DNA from: Streptomyces glaucescens
GTDB lineage: Bacteria; Actinomycetota; Actinomycetes; Streptomycetales; Streptomycetaceae
DNA length: 60,031 nt
Assembly: GCF_002154375.1 (NCBI RefSeq)
Contig: NZ_MUND01000001.1
Location: forward strand, 1-60,031
Reading direction: 5' to 3'
Made by a program: the position numbers and the translations under genes. The notes below the pieces were generated by a model. The model had not been told where the DNA came from. It did no database searches and saw only the letters and a program-made list of their open reading frames with translations. Of the stretch, positions 1-8,258 are shown piece by piece. Numbering within the stretch: the stretch's first letter is position 1; every line of letters starts with the position of its first letter.

Positions 1-110
1 GTGCCGAGGACGAGGGTGCGGGTGCCCTCGCGGGCGGCGGTGAGCGCGGTGGCGGCGGCGAGGGTGGTACGGCCGGCGCCGCTCTGGCCGGTGATCAGGA
101 GGGTGCGCAT
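1..110 (-). CDS. ArsA-like P-loop ATPase, N-terminal fragment
   Basis: The gene runs off the left edge, so only about 36 N-terminal residues are visible. They read MRTLLITGQSGAGRTTLAAA and continue with an Ala/Thr-rich helix. The Walker A motif GQSGAGRTT lies immediately after the start, as in the ArsA/GET3 (deviant Walker A, SIMIBI) ATPases. These couple ATP hydrolysis to transport or protein targeting, and in actinomycetes they often occur without an arsenite pump. The ATG at 108-110 is the natural start; an in-frame GTG at 159-161 would add 17 residues, but neither has a good ribosome-binding site. The specific substrate cannot be judged from this fragment. Confidence 0.6.
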   Translation of the reverse strand, partial: MRTLLITGQSGAGRTTLAAATALTAAREGTRTLVLG

Positions 111-396
111 GGGGGTGAACGGTACAGAAGGCCACGTGGCTGCGAGGTCGCCCGGCGTCACGGGCGGGCGGAGCGGGGTCCCGCAGATGGTCCCGCAGGT
201 GGTCCGGCAGCCCGGCGCGACGGGTTGCCCCGGGCTCCTGGGCGGCCACCTGGCCGGGAGGTCTCGTGACCTGCCGTCCGCGGGCGGCGGGTGGCCGGTC
301 GCGCACTCCCCCGCGCACCTGGGCGGGGACGGTCGGCGTGTCCGCGGAGGCCGCCCCGGCTTCGGGCGCTCGTGCCGCCGGGGCGGCACCGGTGGG
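111..396. other. intergenic, no gene recognised
   Basis: This 286-bp stretch lies between the ArsA-like start and the stop of the SRPBCC gene. It contains a short direct repeat of TGCGGGACC (minus strand, around 180-205) and no convincing reading frame. It may simply be the leader of the ArsA-like gene. Reading frames that cross it are GC-bias shadows. Confidence 0.4.
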
Positions 397-843
397 CTAC
401 TCCGCCCCCGACTCCACCCTCTTCTTCAGTCCCGCGAGGGCCCGGTCGATGATGACCTTCTCGGCCTTGCGCTTGATCATGCCGAGCATGGGGATCTTGA
501 CGTCGACGGTGAGCTGGTAGGTCACCTCGGTCGTGGTCCCGTCGCCCGCGGGCCTCAGCAGGTAGGAGCCGTCGAGGGAGCGCAGCATCTGGGACTTGAC
601 CAGGGTCCAGGAGACCTCGTGCTCGCCGCTCCAGGTGTAGGCGAGCGTCTGGTCGTCCTTGATCGCGCCCGCGTCCATGACCAGCCGGACCTGCTCGGCG
701 CGGCCCCGCTCGTCGGTCTTGAGGACCTCCGCCTCCTTCACCTCGCCGGTCCAGTCCGGGTAGCGGGCGAAGTCGGCGATGACCGCCATGACGTCGGCCG
801 GTGCCGCCTCGATCGTGGTGCTCGAGCTGGTGTGTTCCGCCAT
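397..843 (-). CDS. SRPBCC-family protein (polyketide cyclase/lipid-binding fold)
   Basis: This 148-residue protein has the START-like SRPBCC fold pattern. The N-terminus reads TIEAAPADVMAVIADFARYP, the usual strand-helix opening with a conserved Tyr-Pro-x-Trp (YPDW, about residues 28-31). The C-terminus is an amphipathic helix ending ALAGLKKRVES. Such proteins bind hydrophobic ligands such as lipids or polyketide intermediates, or act as cyclases or coenzyme Q-binding helpers; no substrate can be read here. The start at 843 is preceded by a strong GGAGGAG. It is transcribed toward the ArsA-like ATPase, probably in one unit with it. The fold assignment is fairly secure, the function is unknown. 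Confidence 0.85.
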   Translation of the reverse strand: MAEHTSSSTTIEAAPADVMAVIADFARYPDWTGEVKEAEVLKTDERGRAEQVRLVMDAGAIKDDQTLAYTWSGEHEVSWTLVKSQMLRSLDGSYLLRPAGDGTTTEVTYQLTVDVKIPMLGMIKRKAEKVIIDRALAGLKKRVESGAE

Positions 844-985
844 CGCCGTGGCTCCTCCAGATGCGGGCCGTACTGAGGAAGTGTGCGCACGTGTGTGCAG
901 CGTGAAGGCTACCGCGCGGCGCCCGGCCCGCCGTCATCCGTATCCGCCCCGCCCGCGCCGGCCGGGAGCCGTGCGGTGCCGTCGC

Positions 986-1783
986 TCACCACTCCAGCAC
1001 CCAGGGCCGTCCGGTTGCCGCGAAGTGCCCCACGTTCACGCACTCGGTGGTCCCGATCCGCATCCGCCGCACCAGCGGCTGGTGGACGTGGCCGAAGAGG
1101 GCGTAGCGCGGCCTGGTGCGGCGGATGGCCTCCAGCAGGGCGGTGCTGCCGCGTTCGAAGCGGCGGGCGACGGTGTCGTAGACGAGATCGGGCACCTCCG
1201 GCGGGATGTGGGTGCACAGCACGTCCACCTCGCCGATCGCCTCGATCTTCGCCGCGTACTCCTCGTCGCTGATCTCGAACGGGGTGCGCATCTCGGTCCG
1301 CAGGCCGCCGCCGACGAAGCCGAAGGTCCGGCCGCCGATCTCGACGCGTTCCCCGTCGAGGACGGTGACCCCGGGTCCGGCGTACTCCTTCCACAGGCCC
1401 GGCATGTCGACGTTGCCGTAGGTGGCGTAGGCCGGGGTGGGGAACGCGGCGAACAGCTCGGTGTACTGCGCCCGCACGGCCGCCTCGACGACCTGCGCCC
1501 GGTCCCCGTCGATCCCGGACCACAGCCGGGAGCCCAGCTCGCGGGCCTCGTCGAAGCGGCGGGCGGTGCGCAGGTCGATGAGCCGGCGGGCGTTCTCCTC
1601 GCCGAAGAGGTCGGGGAAGATGCCGCGCGAGGGGTCGGCGTAGTCGAGGAAGAGGATCAGGTCACCGAGGCAGACCAGGGCGTCGGCGCCCTCGCCGGCC
1701 CGGGCGAGGTCCCGTGCGTTGCCGTGCACATCGCTGACCACATGAATGCGCGTCCTGCGGTTTCCGACCGGTGTGGGTGACAT
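986..1783 (-). CDS. calcineurin-like metallophosphoesterase
   Basis: This is a dinuclear-metal phosphoesterase of about 265 residues. The signature blocks appear in order: SDVHGN (Asp-x-His, near the N-terminus), LGDL, GNVD, CTHIPP and GHVH at the C-terminus. Together they form the metallophosphatase metal site. These enzymes hydrolyse phosphomono- or diesters, and the substrate is not predictable. The ATG at 1783 is preferred over a TTG nine bases upstream (1792). The gene faces away from the acyl-CoA ligase; the 300-bp gap holds both promoters. It probably precedes the SRPBCC gene in the same direction with a 142-bp gap. Confidence 0.88.
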   Translation of the reverse strand: MSPTPVGNRRTRIHVVSDVHGNARDLARAGEGADALVCLGDLILFLDYADPSRGIFPDLFGEENARRLIDLRTARRFDEARELGSRLWSGIDGDRAQVVEAAVRAQYTELFAAFPTPAYATYGNVDMPGLWKEYAGPGVTVLDGERVEIGGRTFGFVGGGLRTEMRTPFEISDEEYAAKIEAIGEVDVLCTHIPPEVPDLVYDTVARRFERGSTALLEAIRRTRPRYALFGHVHQPLVRRMRIGTTECVNVGHFAATGRPWVLEW

Positions 1784-2097
1784 GGCGAGCAAGCGTAGGC
1801 GTGTGCGGCAAACGTGAACAGTAGCGGCCGGACCTGCGATTACTCGCCAGTCGGGAAAGGCGTGGACTACTGTGCGCGAAGCAGCAGCAATCCGTGTGAC
1901 GCAGCGAACATCTCGCCGGGACCCCCTGTCGTAGACGCCATACCGGCGGGTAACGTCCGGGCAGTCCAGTCGTGCTCAGGATTTCAACCAGTGGGGTCCC
2001 TCCCCTGGCGAACGCCCTGAGCACCTGCCCGAGCCTTGGACCGCACCGTCGCATCACACAACGTCGTGGCGCCGGCGCCCTATGAGGAGCAGCAGTC
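1784..2097. other. divergent promoter region
   Basis: About 314 bp separate the metallophosphoesterase and acyl-CoA ligase starts. The region is less GC-rich than its surroundings and must carry both promoters. I see no confident -10/-35 pair, operator palindrome or riboswitch. The only clear element is the GAGGAG ribosome-binding site at 2084-2089 for the ligase. Confidence 0.4.
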
Positions 2098-3894
2098 TTG
2101 CGCGAGTTCAGCCTTCCGGCTTTGTACGAGGTCCCCTCGGACGGCAATCTGACCGACATCGTCCGCAGAAACGCCGCGCAGCACCCCGAGGTCGCCGTCA
2201 TCGCCCGCAAGGTGAACGGTGCCTGGCAGGACGTGAGCGCGACGGCCTTCCTCGCCGAGGTGCACGCCGCCGCCAAGGGCCTCATCGCCGCGGGCGTGCA
2301 GCCCGGCGACCGGGTGGGCCTGATGTCCCGCACCCGCTACGAGTGGACGCTGCTGGACTTCGCGATCTGGAGCGCGGGCGCGGTCACCGTGCCGGTGTAC
2401 GAGACCAGCTCGCCCGAGCAGGTCCAGTGGATCCTCAGCGACTCGGGCGCCACCGCCTGCATCGTCGAGCTGGACGGCCACGCCGCCGCCGTGGAGTCGG
2501 TGCGCGAGACGCTGCCCGCCCTCAAACACGTCTGGCAGATCGAGGCCGGGGGCGTGGCGGAGCTGGAGCGGCTCGGCCAGGACGTCAGCGACGAGACGGT
2601 CCAGGAGCGCGGCTCGCTCGCCAAGGCCGACGACCCGGCGACCATCGTCTACACCTCCGGCACCACCGGCCGGCCCAAGGGCTGCGTGCTCACCCACCGC
2701 AGCTTCTTCGCCGAGTGCGGCAACGTCGTCGAGCGGCTGCGCCCGCTGTTCCGCACCGGCGAGTGCTCGGTCCTGCTCTTCCTGCCCCTCGCGCACGTCT
2801 TCGGCCGCCTGGTGCAGGTCGCGCCGATGATGGCGCCGATCAAGCTGGGCTGTGTCCCGGACATCAAGAACCTCACCGACGAGCTGGCCGCGTTCCGCCC
2901 GACGCTGATCCTGGGCGTGCCGCGGGTCTTCGAGAAGGTCTACAACTCGGCGCGCGCCAAGGCGCAGGCCGACGGCAAGGGCAAGATCTTCGACAAGGCG
3001 GCCGACACGGCGATCGCCTACAGCAAGGCGCTGGACACCCCGTCCGGCCCGTCCTTCGGCCTGAGGATCAAGCACAAGGTCTTCGACAAGCTGGTCTACG
3101 GCAAGCTGCGCGCGGTGCTCGGCGGTCGCGGCGAGTACGCCATCTCCGGCGGCGCCCCGCTGGGCGAGCGCCTCGGCCACTTCTTCCGCGGGATCGGCTT
3201 CACGGTGCTGGAGGGCTACGGCCTGACCGAGTCCTGTGCCGCCACCGCCTTCAACCCGTGGGACCGCCAGAAGATCGGCACGGTCGGCCAGCCGCTGCCG
3301 GGCTCGGTGGTGCGGATCGCGGACGACGGCGAGGTGCTGCTGCACGGCGAGCACCTGTTCAAGGAGTACTGGAACAACCCGGGCGCCACCGAGGAGGCGC
3401 TGGAGGACGGCTGGTTCCACACCGGCGACCTCGGCACCCTCGACGAGGACGGCTATCTGCGGATCACCGGCCGGAAGAAGGAGATCATCGTCACGGCGGG
3501 CGGCAAGAACGTCGCCCCGGCGGTGATCGAGGACCGGATCCGGGCGCACGCGCTGGTCGCGGAGTGCATGGTGGTGGGCGACGGGCGGCCGTTCGTGGGC
3601 GCGCTGGTCACCATCGACGAGGAGTTCCTGGGCCGGTGGGCCGCCGAGCACGGCAAACCGGCCGGCTCCACCGCGGCGTCACTGCGCGAGGACGCGGATC
3701 TGCTCGCCGCGATCCAGACCGCGATCGACGACGGCAACGCGGCGGTGTCGAAGGCGGAATCGGTGCGGAAGTTCCGCGTCCTGCCCGCCCAGTTCACCGA
3801 GGACTCGGGGCATCTGACGCCGTCGCTGAAGCTGAAGCGGAACGTGGTGGCGAAGGACTTCGCGGACGAGATCGAGGCGATCTACGCGAAGTAG
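2098..3894 (+). CDS. long-chain fatty-acid-CoA ligase (AMP-forming)
   Basis: This 598-residue member of the ANL adenylating superfamily activates long-chain fatty acids to acyl-CoA through an acyl-AMP intermediate. The phosphate-binding motif YTSGTTGRPKG starts near residue 185, the adenine/AMP motif GYGLTES is near 373, and the C-terminal hinge and lysine region TGRKKEIIVTAGGKN is near 458. Its length matches FadD15-like long-chain ligases of actinobacteria. The start is a TTG with GAGGAG eight bases upstream; no ATG or GTG fits as well, so TTG is well supported. It is monocistronic and followed by a tandem-repeat region. Lipid metabolism is secure, exact chain-length preference is not. Confidence 0.95.
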   Translation: MREFSLPALYEVPSDGNLTDIVRRNAAQHPEVAVIARKVNGAWQDVSATAFLAEVHAAAKGLIAAGVQPGDRVGLMSRTRYEWTLLDFAIWSAGAVTVPVYETSSPEQVQWILSDSGATACIVELDGHAAAVESVRETLPALKHVWQIEAGGVAELERLGQDVSDETVQERGSLAKADDPATIVYTSGTTGRPKGCVLTHRSFFAECGNVVERLRPLFRTGECSVLLFLPLAHVFGRLVQVAPMMAPIKLGCVPDIKNLTDELAAFRPTLILGVPRVFEKVYNSARAKAQADGKGKIFDKAADTAIAYSKALDTPSGPSFGLRIKHKVFDKLVYGKLRAVLGGRGEYAISGGAPLGERLGHFFRGIGFTVLEGYGLTESCAATAFNPWDRQKIGTVGQPLPGSVVRIADDGEVLLHGEHLFKEYWNNPGATEEALEDGWFHTGDLGTLDEDGYLRITGRKKEIIVTAGGKNVAPAVIEDRIRAHALVAECMVVGDGRPFVGALVTIDEEFLGRWAAEHGKPAGSTAASLREDADLLAAIQTAIDDGNAAVSKAESVRKFRVLPAQFTEDSGHLTPSLKLKRNVVAKDFADEIEAIYAK

Positions 3895-3950
3895 CTCCGC
3901 CGGTTGCGCTGTGGATTCGCGTCTTCCGACGTGCCGCTCGGGCGTCGTCG

Positions 3951-4355
3951 GCGGGTGCGGGGCCGTTGGGGCTTTGTCGCGCAGTTCCCCGCGCCCCTTC
4001 GATGGCCGGTCATGTGAAGCAGCTCCGCCGAGATTGCTGCGGGCCCCGCGCCCACCCGTCTGCCTCTTGTGCGCCGTCGGCGGGTGCGGGGCCGTTGGGG
4101 CTTTGTCCCGCAGTTCCCCGCGCCCCCTCGATGGCGGCCACGTGAAGCAGCTGCCCCGGATTCGCTGCGGGCCCCGCGCCCACCCGTCTGCCTCTTGGGC
4201 GTCGTCGGCGGGTGCGGGGCCCTTGGGCTTTGTCGCGCAGTTCCCCGCGCCCCCTCGATGGCGGCCACGTGAAGCAGGCCGAGATTGCTGCGGGCCCTGC
4301 GCCCACCCGTCTGCCGCTTGTGCGCCGCTGGCGGGTGCGGGGCCGTTGGGGTTCT
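3951..4355. repeat. imperfect tandem repeat, ~128-bp unit, three copies plus a partial fourth
   Basis: Units begin with GCGGGTGCGGGGCC at 3951, 4080, 4208 and 4331, giving periods of 129, 128 and 123 bp. Each unit carries a GGGGCTTTGTCGCGCAGTTC...CGCGCCCC block, a CATGTGAAGCAGC/CACGTGAAGCAGC block and a GCGCCCACCCGTCTG block. The fourth copy breaks off near 4352. The array fills the gap between the acyl-CoA ligase and a convergent glycosyltransferase. Each unit can fold through its GGGGC/GCCCC ends, so it may act as a series of terminators. No real coding is seen in it. Confidence 0.9.
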
Positions 4356-4373
4356 CGCGGCCCTTCGGGAGTG

Positions 4374-5516
4374 CTACAGGAGGGTTTTCAGCTTCTCCGC
4401 CAGCAGGTCCCAGCGCCACTTCTCCTCGACCCACCGGCGGCCCCGCTCCCCCATCCGGCGGCGCAGTTCCGCGTCGGCGAGGAGAGTGGTGATGCGGTCG
4501 GCGGCCTCCTCGGGGGCGCCGCCACGCACCACCCAGCCGGTCTCGCCGTCGAGCACCGCGTCGGGCGCGCCGCCGGAGTCACCGGCGACGACGGGCAGCC
4601 CGGTCGCGGAGGCCTCCAGGTAGACGATGCCCAGGCCCTCGACGTCGAGCCCGCCGCGCCGGGTGCGGCAGGGCATGGCGAAGACGTCACCGGCGCCGTA
4701 GTGCGCGGGCAGCTCGGACCAGGGCACGGCTCCGGTGAAGCGCACGGAGCCGGCGACGCCGGTCTCGTGGGCGAGGCGGCGCAGGTCCTTCTCGTAGGGG
4801 CCGCCGCCGACGATCAGCAGCACCGCGTCCGGCTCCTTCGCGAGGATGCGCGGCATGGCCTGGATGAGGGTGTCCTGGCCCTTGCGCCGCACCAGCCGCG
4901 AGACGCAGACCACGACCGGCCGGTCGGTGAGTCCGAGCCGGGCCCGCACCTCGGCGCCGCCCGACTCGGGGTGGAAGGTCTTCTCGTCGACCCCGGGCGG
5001 CAGCTGCGTCATGCGCGCGGCGGCCTGCGGGGTGAGCGCCGAGGCGATCCGCGAGCGGGTGTACTCGCCCAGGTAGGTCAGGGTGTCCGTGCCCTCGCCG
5101 ATCCGGCGCAGCAGCTGCCGGGCGGCGGGCAGCTGGGCCCAGCCGGCTTCGTGCCCGTGGGTGGTGGCGACCAGGCGTTCGGCGCCGGCCCGGCGCAGCG
5201 CGGGCGCCATCAGCCCGAGCGGCGCGGCGGCCCCGAACCACACCGACGTGCAGCCGTGCTCGCGCAGCAGCCCGACGGCCCGCCGGGTGGCGGCGGGGGT
5301 CGGCAGCAGCATGGTGGTGGCGTCCCGTACGACGGTGAAGGGCTGCTCTGCGTCGAACGCGGCCGTCGCCTCCCGGCCCTCGTGGCCGCGCTTCCAGGTG
5401 GAGGCGTAGACGACGAGCCGGTCGGGGTCGAGGCGGAGGGCCATGTTGTGCAGGAACGCCTGGATGCCGCCGGGGCGGGGCGGGAAGTCGTTCGTCACGA
5501 TGAGGGTCTTGCGCAT
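4374..5516 (-). CDS. GT4 glycosyltransferase, PimB'-like mannosyltransferase
   Basis: This 380-residue glycosyltransferase has the GT-B fold. The N-terminus is MRKTLIVTNDFPPRPGGIQ, with the family-typical DFPPRPGG acceptor loop. The C-terminal donor-binding motif EGLGIVYLEASATGLPVVAG is at about residues 293-312, with the two glutamates of the E-x7-E signature. This fits the GDP-mannose-dependent PimB'/MgtA group, which build phosphatidylinositol mannosides or related glycolipids at the inner membrane. The start at 5516 gives the canonical N-terminus; longer upstream readings look non-coding. It is divergent from a GT87 mannosyltransferase-like gene, suggesting a common role in mannolipid synthesis. 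The exact acceptor is inferred. Confidence 0.85.
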   Translation of the reverse strand: MRKTLIVTNDFPPRPGGIQAFLHNMALRLDPDRLVVYASTWKRGHEGREATAAFDAEQPFTVVRDATTMLLPTPAATRRAVGLLREHGCTSVWFGAAAPLGLMAPALRRAGAERLVATTHGHEAGWAQLPAARQLLRRIGEGTDTLTYLGEYTRSRIASALTPQAAARMTQLPPGVDEKTFHPESGGAEVRARLGLTDRPVVVCVSRLVRRKGQDTLIQAMPRILAKEPDAVLLIVGGGPYEKDLRRLAHETGVAGSVRFTGAVPWSELPAHYGAGDVFAMPCRTRRGGLDVEGLGIVYLEASATGLPVVAGDSGGAPDAVLDGETGWVVRGGAPEEAADRITTLLADAELRRRMGERGRRWVEEKWRWDLLAEKLKTLL

Positions 5517-5646
5517 CGTCGCCGACCCTACCCAACGTAGACTCACAGGCCGGTACGGCCGTGCTTTTGGTCTTCGCACAGGCGGCCGGGGGATCATGGC
5601 CCCGACAGCACCCGGGACGGCCATCGGACGGAAGCAGGGGCTCGAC

Positions 5647-6885
5647 GTGGACAGGACGGACGGCCGGCGGCAGGTGCCGTGGCTGCTGGCGGTGTGGGCC
5701 CTGACCCGGCTGTTCCTGCTGCTCTTCGTCTTCAAGGTGTACGTCTTCCCCGGCCCCGACGTCACCAGCGACATCTCGGTGATCTACCAGGGCTGGTACG
5801 AGGTCCTGCGCACCGGAACGTTTCCGCTGGACGATGTCACCTGGCAGTACCCGCCGGCCGCCGCGCTCGCGGTGCTCTCCCCCGCGCTGCTGTTCTTCCT
5901 CGACTACGCGCACGCCTTCTTCGTCCTGGCCTTCCTCGCCGACCTCATCGCGTTCGCCCTCCTGCTGTACGCCGCCGGGCGCCCCGGCCGGACCCCGCGC
6001 GGCGCCTGGGTGTGGGTCGCCGGGGTGCCGCTGCTCGGGCCGACCGTCTACGCCCGCTACGACGTGATGGTCACCGCCGTCGCGGTGGCGGCGCTGCTCG
6101 CGGGCGCCCGGCGTCCCCGCCTGATGGGCGCGCTGACCGCGTTCGGGGCGCTGCTGAAGGTGTGGCCGGTGCTGCTGCTGGTGGCCGCCCGGGGGCGGCG
6201 CGCCTGGGTCTCGGCGGCGGTCACCGCCGCGGGTGTCGCGGCACTGTTCGCGCTGGCCATGCCCGGCGCGTTCGCCTTCCTGACGTTCCAGCGGGACCGG
6301 GGCACCGAGGTGGAGTCGCTGGGCGCGCTGGTCTTCCACGTGGCGCGGCACTTCGGCTGGGACGGGCAGGTGCTGCTGAACTACGGCTCCGTGGAGTTCC
6401 TCGGCCCGTACGTGGAGGCGGTCAGCACGGCCGCGCTCGCGCTGACCGGCGCGGCGTTCGGCTGGCTGCTGCTGTGGCGGCTGCGGGCGGTGCGGTTCGA
6501 GCCGCACACCCTCGCGGACGCGGCGTTCGTGGCGGTGCTGCTGTTCACCACCACCAGCCGGGTGATCAGCCCGCAGTACCTGGTGTGGCTGGTCGGGCTC
6601 GCGGCGGTGTGCCTGTGCTTCCGGGCGAGCCGGATGGGGCCGGCGGCCGGCCTGGTGCTGGCGGCGTCCTTCGTGACGGTGCTGGAGTTCCCCGTCTGGT
6701 TCTCGCACGTCGTGGCGAGCGACAACCTGGGCATCACCCTCCTGGTCGTCCGCAACGGCCTCCTGGTCGCCGCCACCGTCGTCGCCGCCCGGGTGCTGTG
6801 GCGGGCGACCGTGTCCCGCCCGGCCGGGCCCGCCCCGCTGCCCCCTCAGGCGACCCGGGCCAAGGAGCCCACGCCCTCCTCCTGA
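5647..6885 (+). CDS. GT87-family polyprenol-dependent mannosyltransferase-like membrane protein
   Basis: This polytopic membrane protein of about 412 residues has roughly ten hydrophobic segments and a long C-terminal cytosolic Pro-rich tail. Features typical of GT87 (DUF2029) are an early acidic loop after the first helix (FPGPDVTSDISVIYQGWY), the VTWQYPPAAA segment, and ARYDVMVTAVA followed by GALLKVWPVLLL. Members use polyprenyl-phosphate mannose outside the membrane to extend lipomannan-type or phosphatidylinositol mannosides. The GTG at 5647 has AGGGG six bases upstream; an ATG at 5596 would add 17 residues and has poorer spacing. The 3' end overlaps the convergent MATE gene by 40 bases. 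Confidence 0.85.
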   Translation: MDRTDGRRQVPWLLAVWALTRLFLLLFVFKVYVFPGPDVTSDISVIYQGWYEVLRTGTFPLDDVTWQYPPAAALAVLSPALLFFLDYAHAFFVLAFLADLIAFALLLYAAGRPGRTPRGAWVWVAGVPLLGPTVYARYDVMVTAVAVAALLAGARRPRLMGALTAFGALLKVWPVLLLVAARGRRAWVSAAVTAAGVAALFALAMPGAFAFLTFQRDRGTEVESLGALVFHVARHFGWDGQVLLNYGSVEFLGPYVEAVSTAALALTGAAFGWLLLWRLRAVRFEPHTLADAAFVAVLLFTTTSRVISPQYLVWLVGLAAVCLCFRASRMGPAAGLVLAASFVTVLEFPVWFSHVVASDNLGITLLVVRNGLLVAATVVAARVLWRATVSRPAGPAPLPPQATRAKEPTPSS

Positions 6886-8156
6886 CGCCGGCCGCGGCGC
6901 GCCAGCACCGCGAGTGCCGCGCACTGCACCGCCATGGCGAGCGCGAGCGCCAGCGCCACGCCGGGCAGGCCCAGTCCGGACAGCAGGTATGCCAACGGCA
7001 GCTGCACCGCCGTGCCGAGCACGGTCACCCGCAGCAGCAGCGGTGCTCCCCCGCTGCCCTCGAGGACCCCGCCGAACGCGATGAAGCAGGCCATGAGCAG
7101 CAGATACGGTCCGGCGCAGCGCAGGAACAGCGCACCGGCCGCGGCCACCTCGGGCCCGGCGCCGAAGGCGGCCATGATCCAGGGCGCGGTGGCCGCGAGC
7201 AGCACCGCGGCCACCAGTCCCACCGTCCCGGAGATCAGTGCGGCCTGCCGCGCGATGACGCGCCGCGCGTCCCTGCCCTCCCCCCGGGTGTGCGCGGTGT
7301 GGATCGCGGCGGCCTGCCGCACCGCGTAGAACGCCATCGTGGCGACGAACATGACCTTGAACGCGATCGAGTACGCCGCCACCGCCGTCACCCCGAGCCG
7401 TGCCACGACCGCCACCAGCGCGAGCGCGCCCGCCTGCCGCACGGTGAAGTCGGCGGACATCGGCAGTCCGGTCCGCAGGGTGCGCCGCAGCGCCGCGCCG
7501 AGGGGCCCGGCGGGTGGCGCCCCGGCCCGGAGCAGCGGGTTCCGCCGTACGGCCACGAGTCCGGCCCCGAGGGCGAGGCAGCGGCACAGCACGGTGGAGG
7601 CGGCGGCGCCCTGGACGCCGTAGCGGTGGATGAGCCAGGGGTCGCAGACGAGGATCAGCCCGCCGGCGAGGAGGGCGAGCCGCATGGGCGTCCGGGTGTC
7701 GCCCGCGCCCTTCAGCAGCCCGTCCACGAGCTGCTGCGCGAAGAAGACGGCCATGCCGGGCAGGGAGATCGCGAGGTAGGCGGCGGCCGGGGGCACCGCC
7801 GCGCCGCCGCCCAGCGCCAGCCGGGCGAGCGGTTCGCGCAGCAGGAACCCGCCGACGGCCACCAGGGGCGTCACCAGGGCGCACAGAGCCCAGCCGCCCC
7901 GCACGGCCGCCCGCACGGCGGCGGGGTCACGGGCGCCGCGGGCGTGCGCGACCAGCACGGTGGTGCCGGAGCCGAAGACGAGCGCGACGCCGAGCAGCAC
8001 GTTCTCGACCGTGGTCGCCATGGCCACGGCGGCCACGGCCGGTCCGCCGAGCCGGGCGACCCAGACGGTGTTGATGATCCCGGCGGCGACGGACGCCAGG
8101 AGCTGCGCGTAGACGGGTCCGGCGAGCGAGACGAGCTGCTTGCGGTCGGTGGCCAC
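6846..8156 (-). CDS. MATE-family efflux transporter
   Basis: This integral membrane protein of about 436 residues has 12 hydrophobic segments in two similar halves, the pattern of MatE (MOP superfamily) sodium- or proton-driven multidrug exporters. The N-terminal half contains LAGPVYAQLLASVAAGIINT and VARLGGPAVAAVAMATT, typical of helices 1-2. The GTG start at 8156 has GAGGGGG five bases upstream. Upstream lies a 27-bp palindrome and the divergent padR-type gene, so the exporter is almost certainly repressed by that regulator. The stop lies 40 bases inside the convergent GT87 gene. The transported substrate is unknown. Confidence 0.92.
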   Translation of the reverse strand: MATDRKQLVSLAGPVYAQLLASVAAGIINTVWVARLGGPAVAAVAMATTVENVLLGVALVFGSGTTVLVAHARGARDPAAVRAAVRGGWALCALVTPLVAVGGFLLREPLARLALGGGAAVPPAAAYLAISLPGMAVFFAQQLVDGLLKGAGDTRTPMRLALLAGGLILVCDPWLIHRYGVQGAAASTVLCRCLALGAGLVAVRRNPLLRAGAPPAGPLGAALRRTLRTGLPMSADFTVRQAGALALVAVVARLGVTAVAAYSIAFKVMFVATMAFYAVRQAAAIHTAHTRGEGRDARRVIARQAALISGTVGLVAAVLLAATAPWIMAAFGAGPEVAAAGALFLRCAGPYLLLMACFIAFGGVLEGSGGAPLLLRVTVLGTAVQLPLAYLLSGLGLPGVALALALAMAVQCAALAVLARRGRRQEEGVGSLARVA

Positions 8157-8172
8157 GGATACCCCCTCGTTT

Positions 8173-8199
8173 CGAGCTACCTCGAATCGAGGTAGCTCG
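8173..8199. promoter_or_regulatory. 27-bp perfect palindrome, likely PadR operator
   Basis: Two 13-base arms, CGAGCTACCTCGA and TCGAGGTAGCTCG, flank a single A at 8186. A further half-site, AGAGGTAGC, follows at 8203-8211. The element sits between the MATE exporter start (8156, minus) and the PadR gene start (8259, plus). A regulator bound here would control both genes. Repression released by a toxic ligand is the usual logic for this gene pair. Confidence 0.85.
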
Positions 8200-8258
8200 C
8201 TTAGAGGTAGCATGATGTCAGGTCACCCGCAAGGAGGGCCCGGAGAACCAGGAGGGTC

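Noticed and set aside
1-876. 291-codon plus-strand frame across the left edge
   Set aside because: It runs antisense to the ArsA-like and SRPBCC genes and has shadow composition.
3951-4355. CRISPR-like array
   Set aside because: Units are about 128 bp and repeat along their whole length, with no repeat/spacer pattern and no cas genes.
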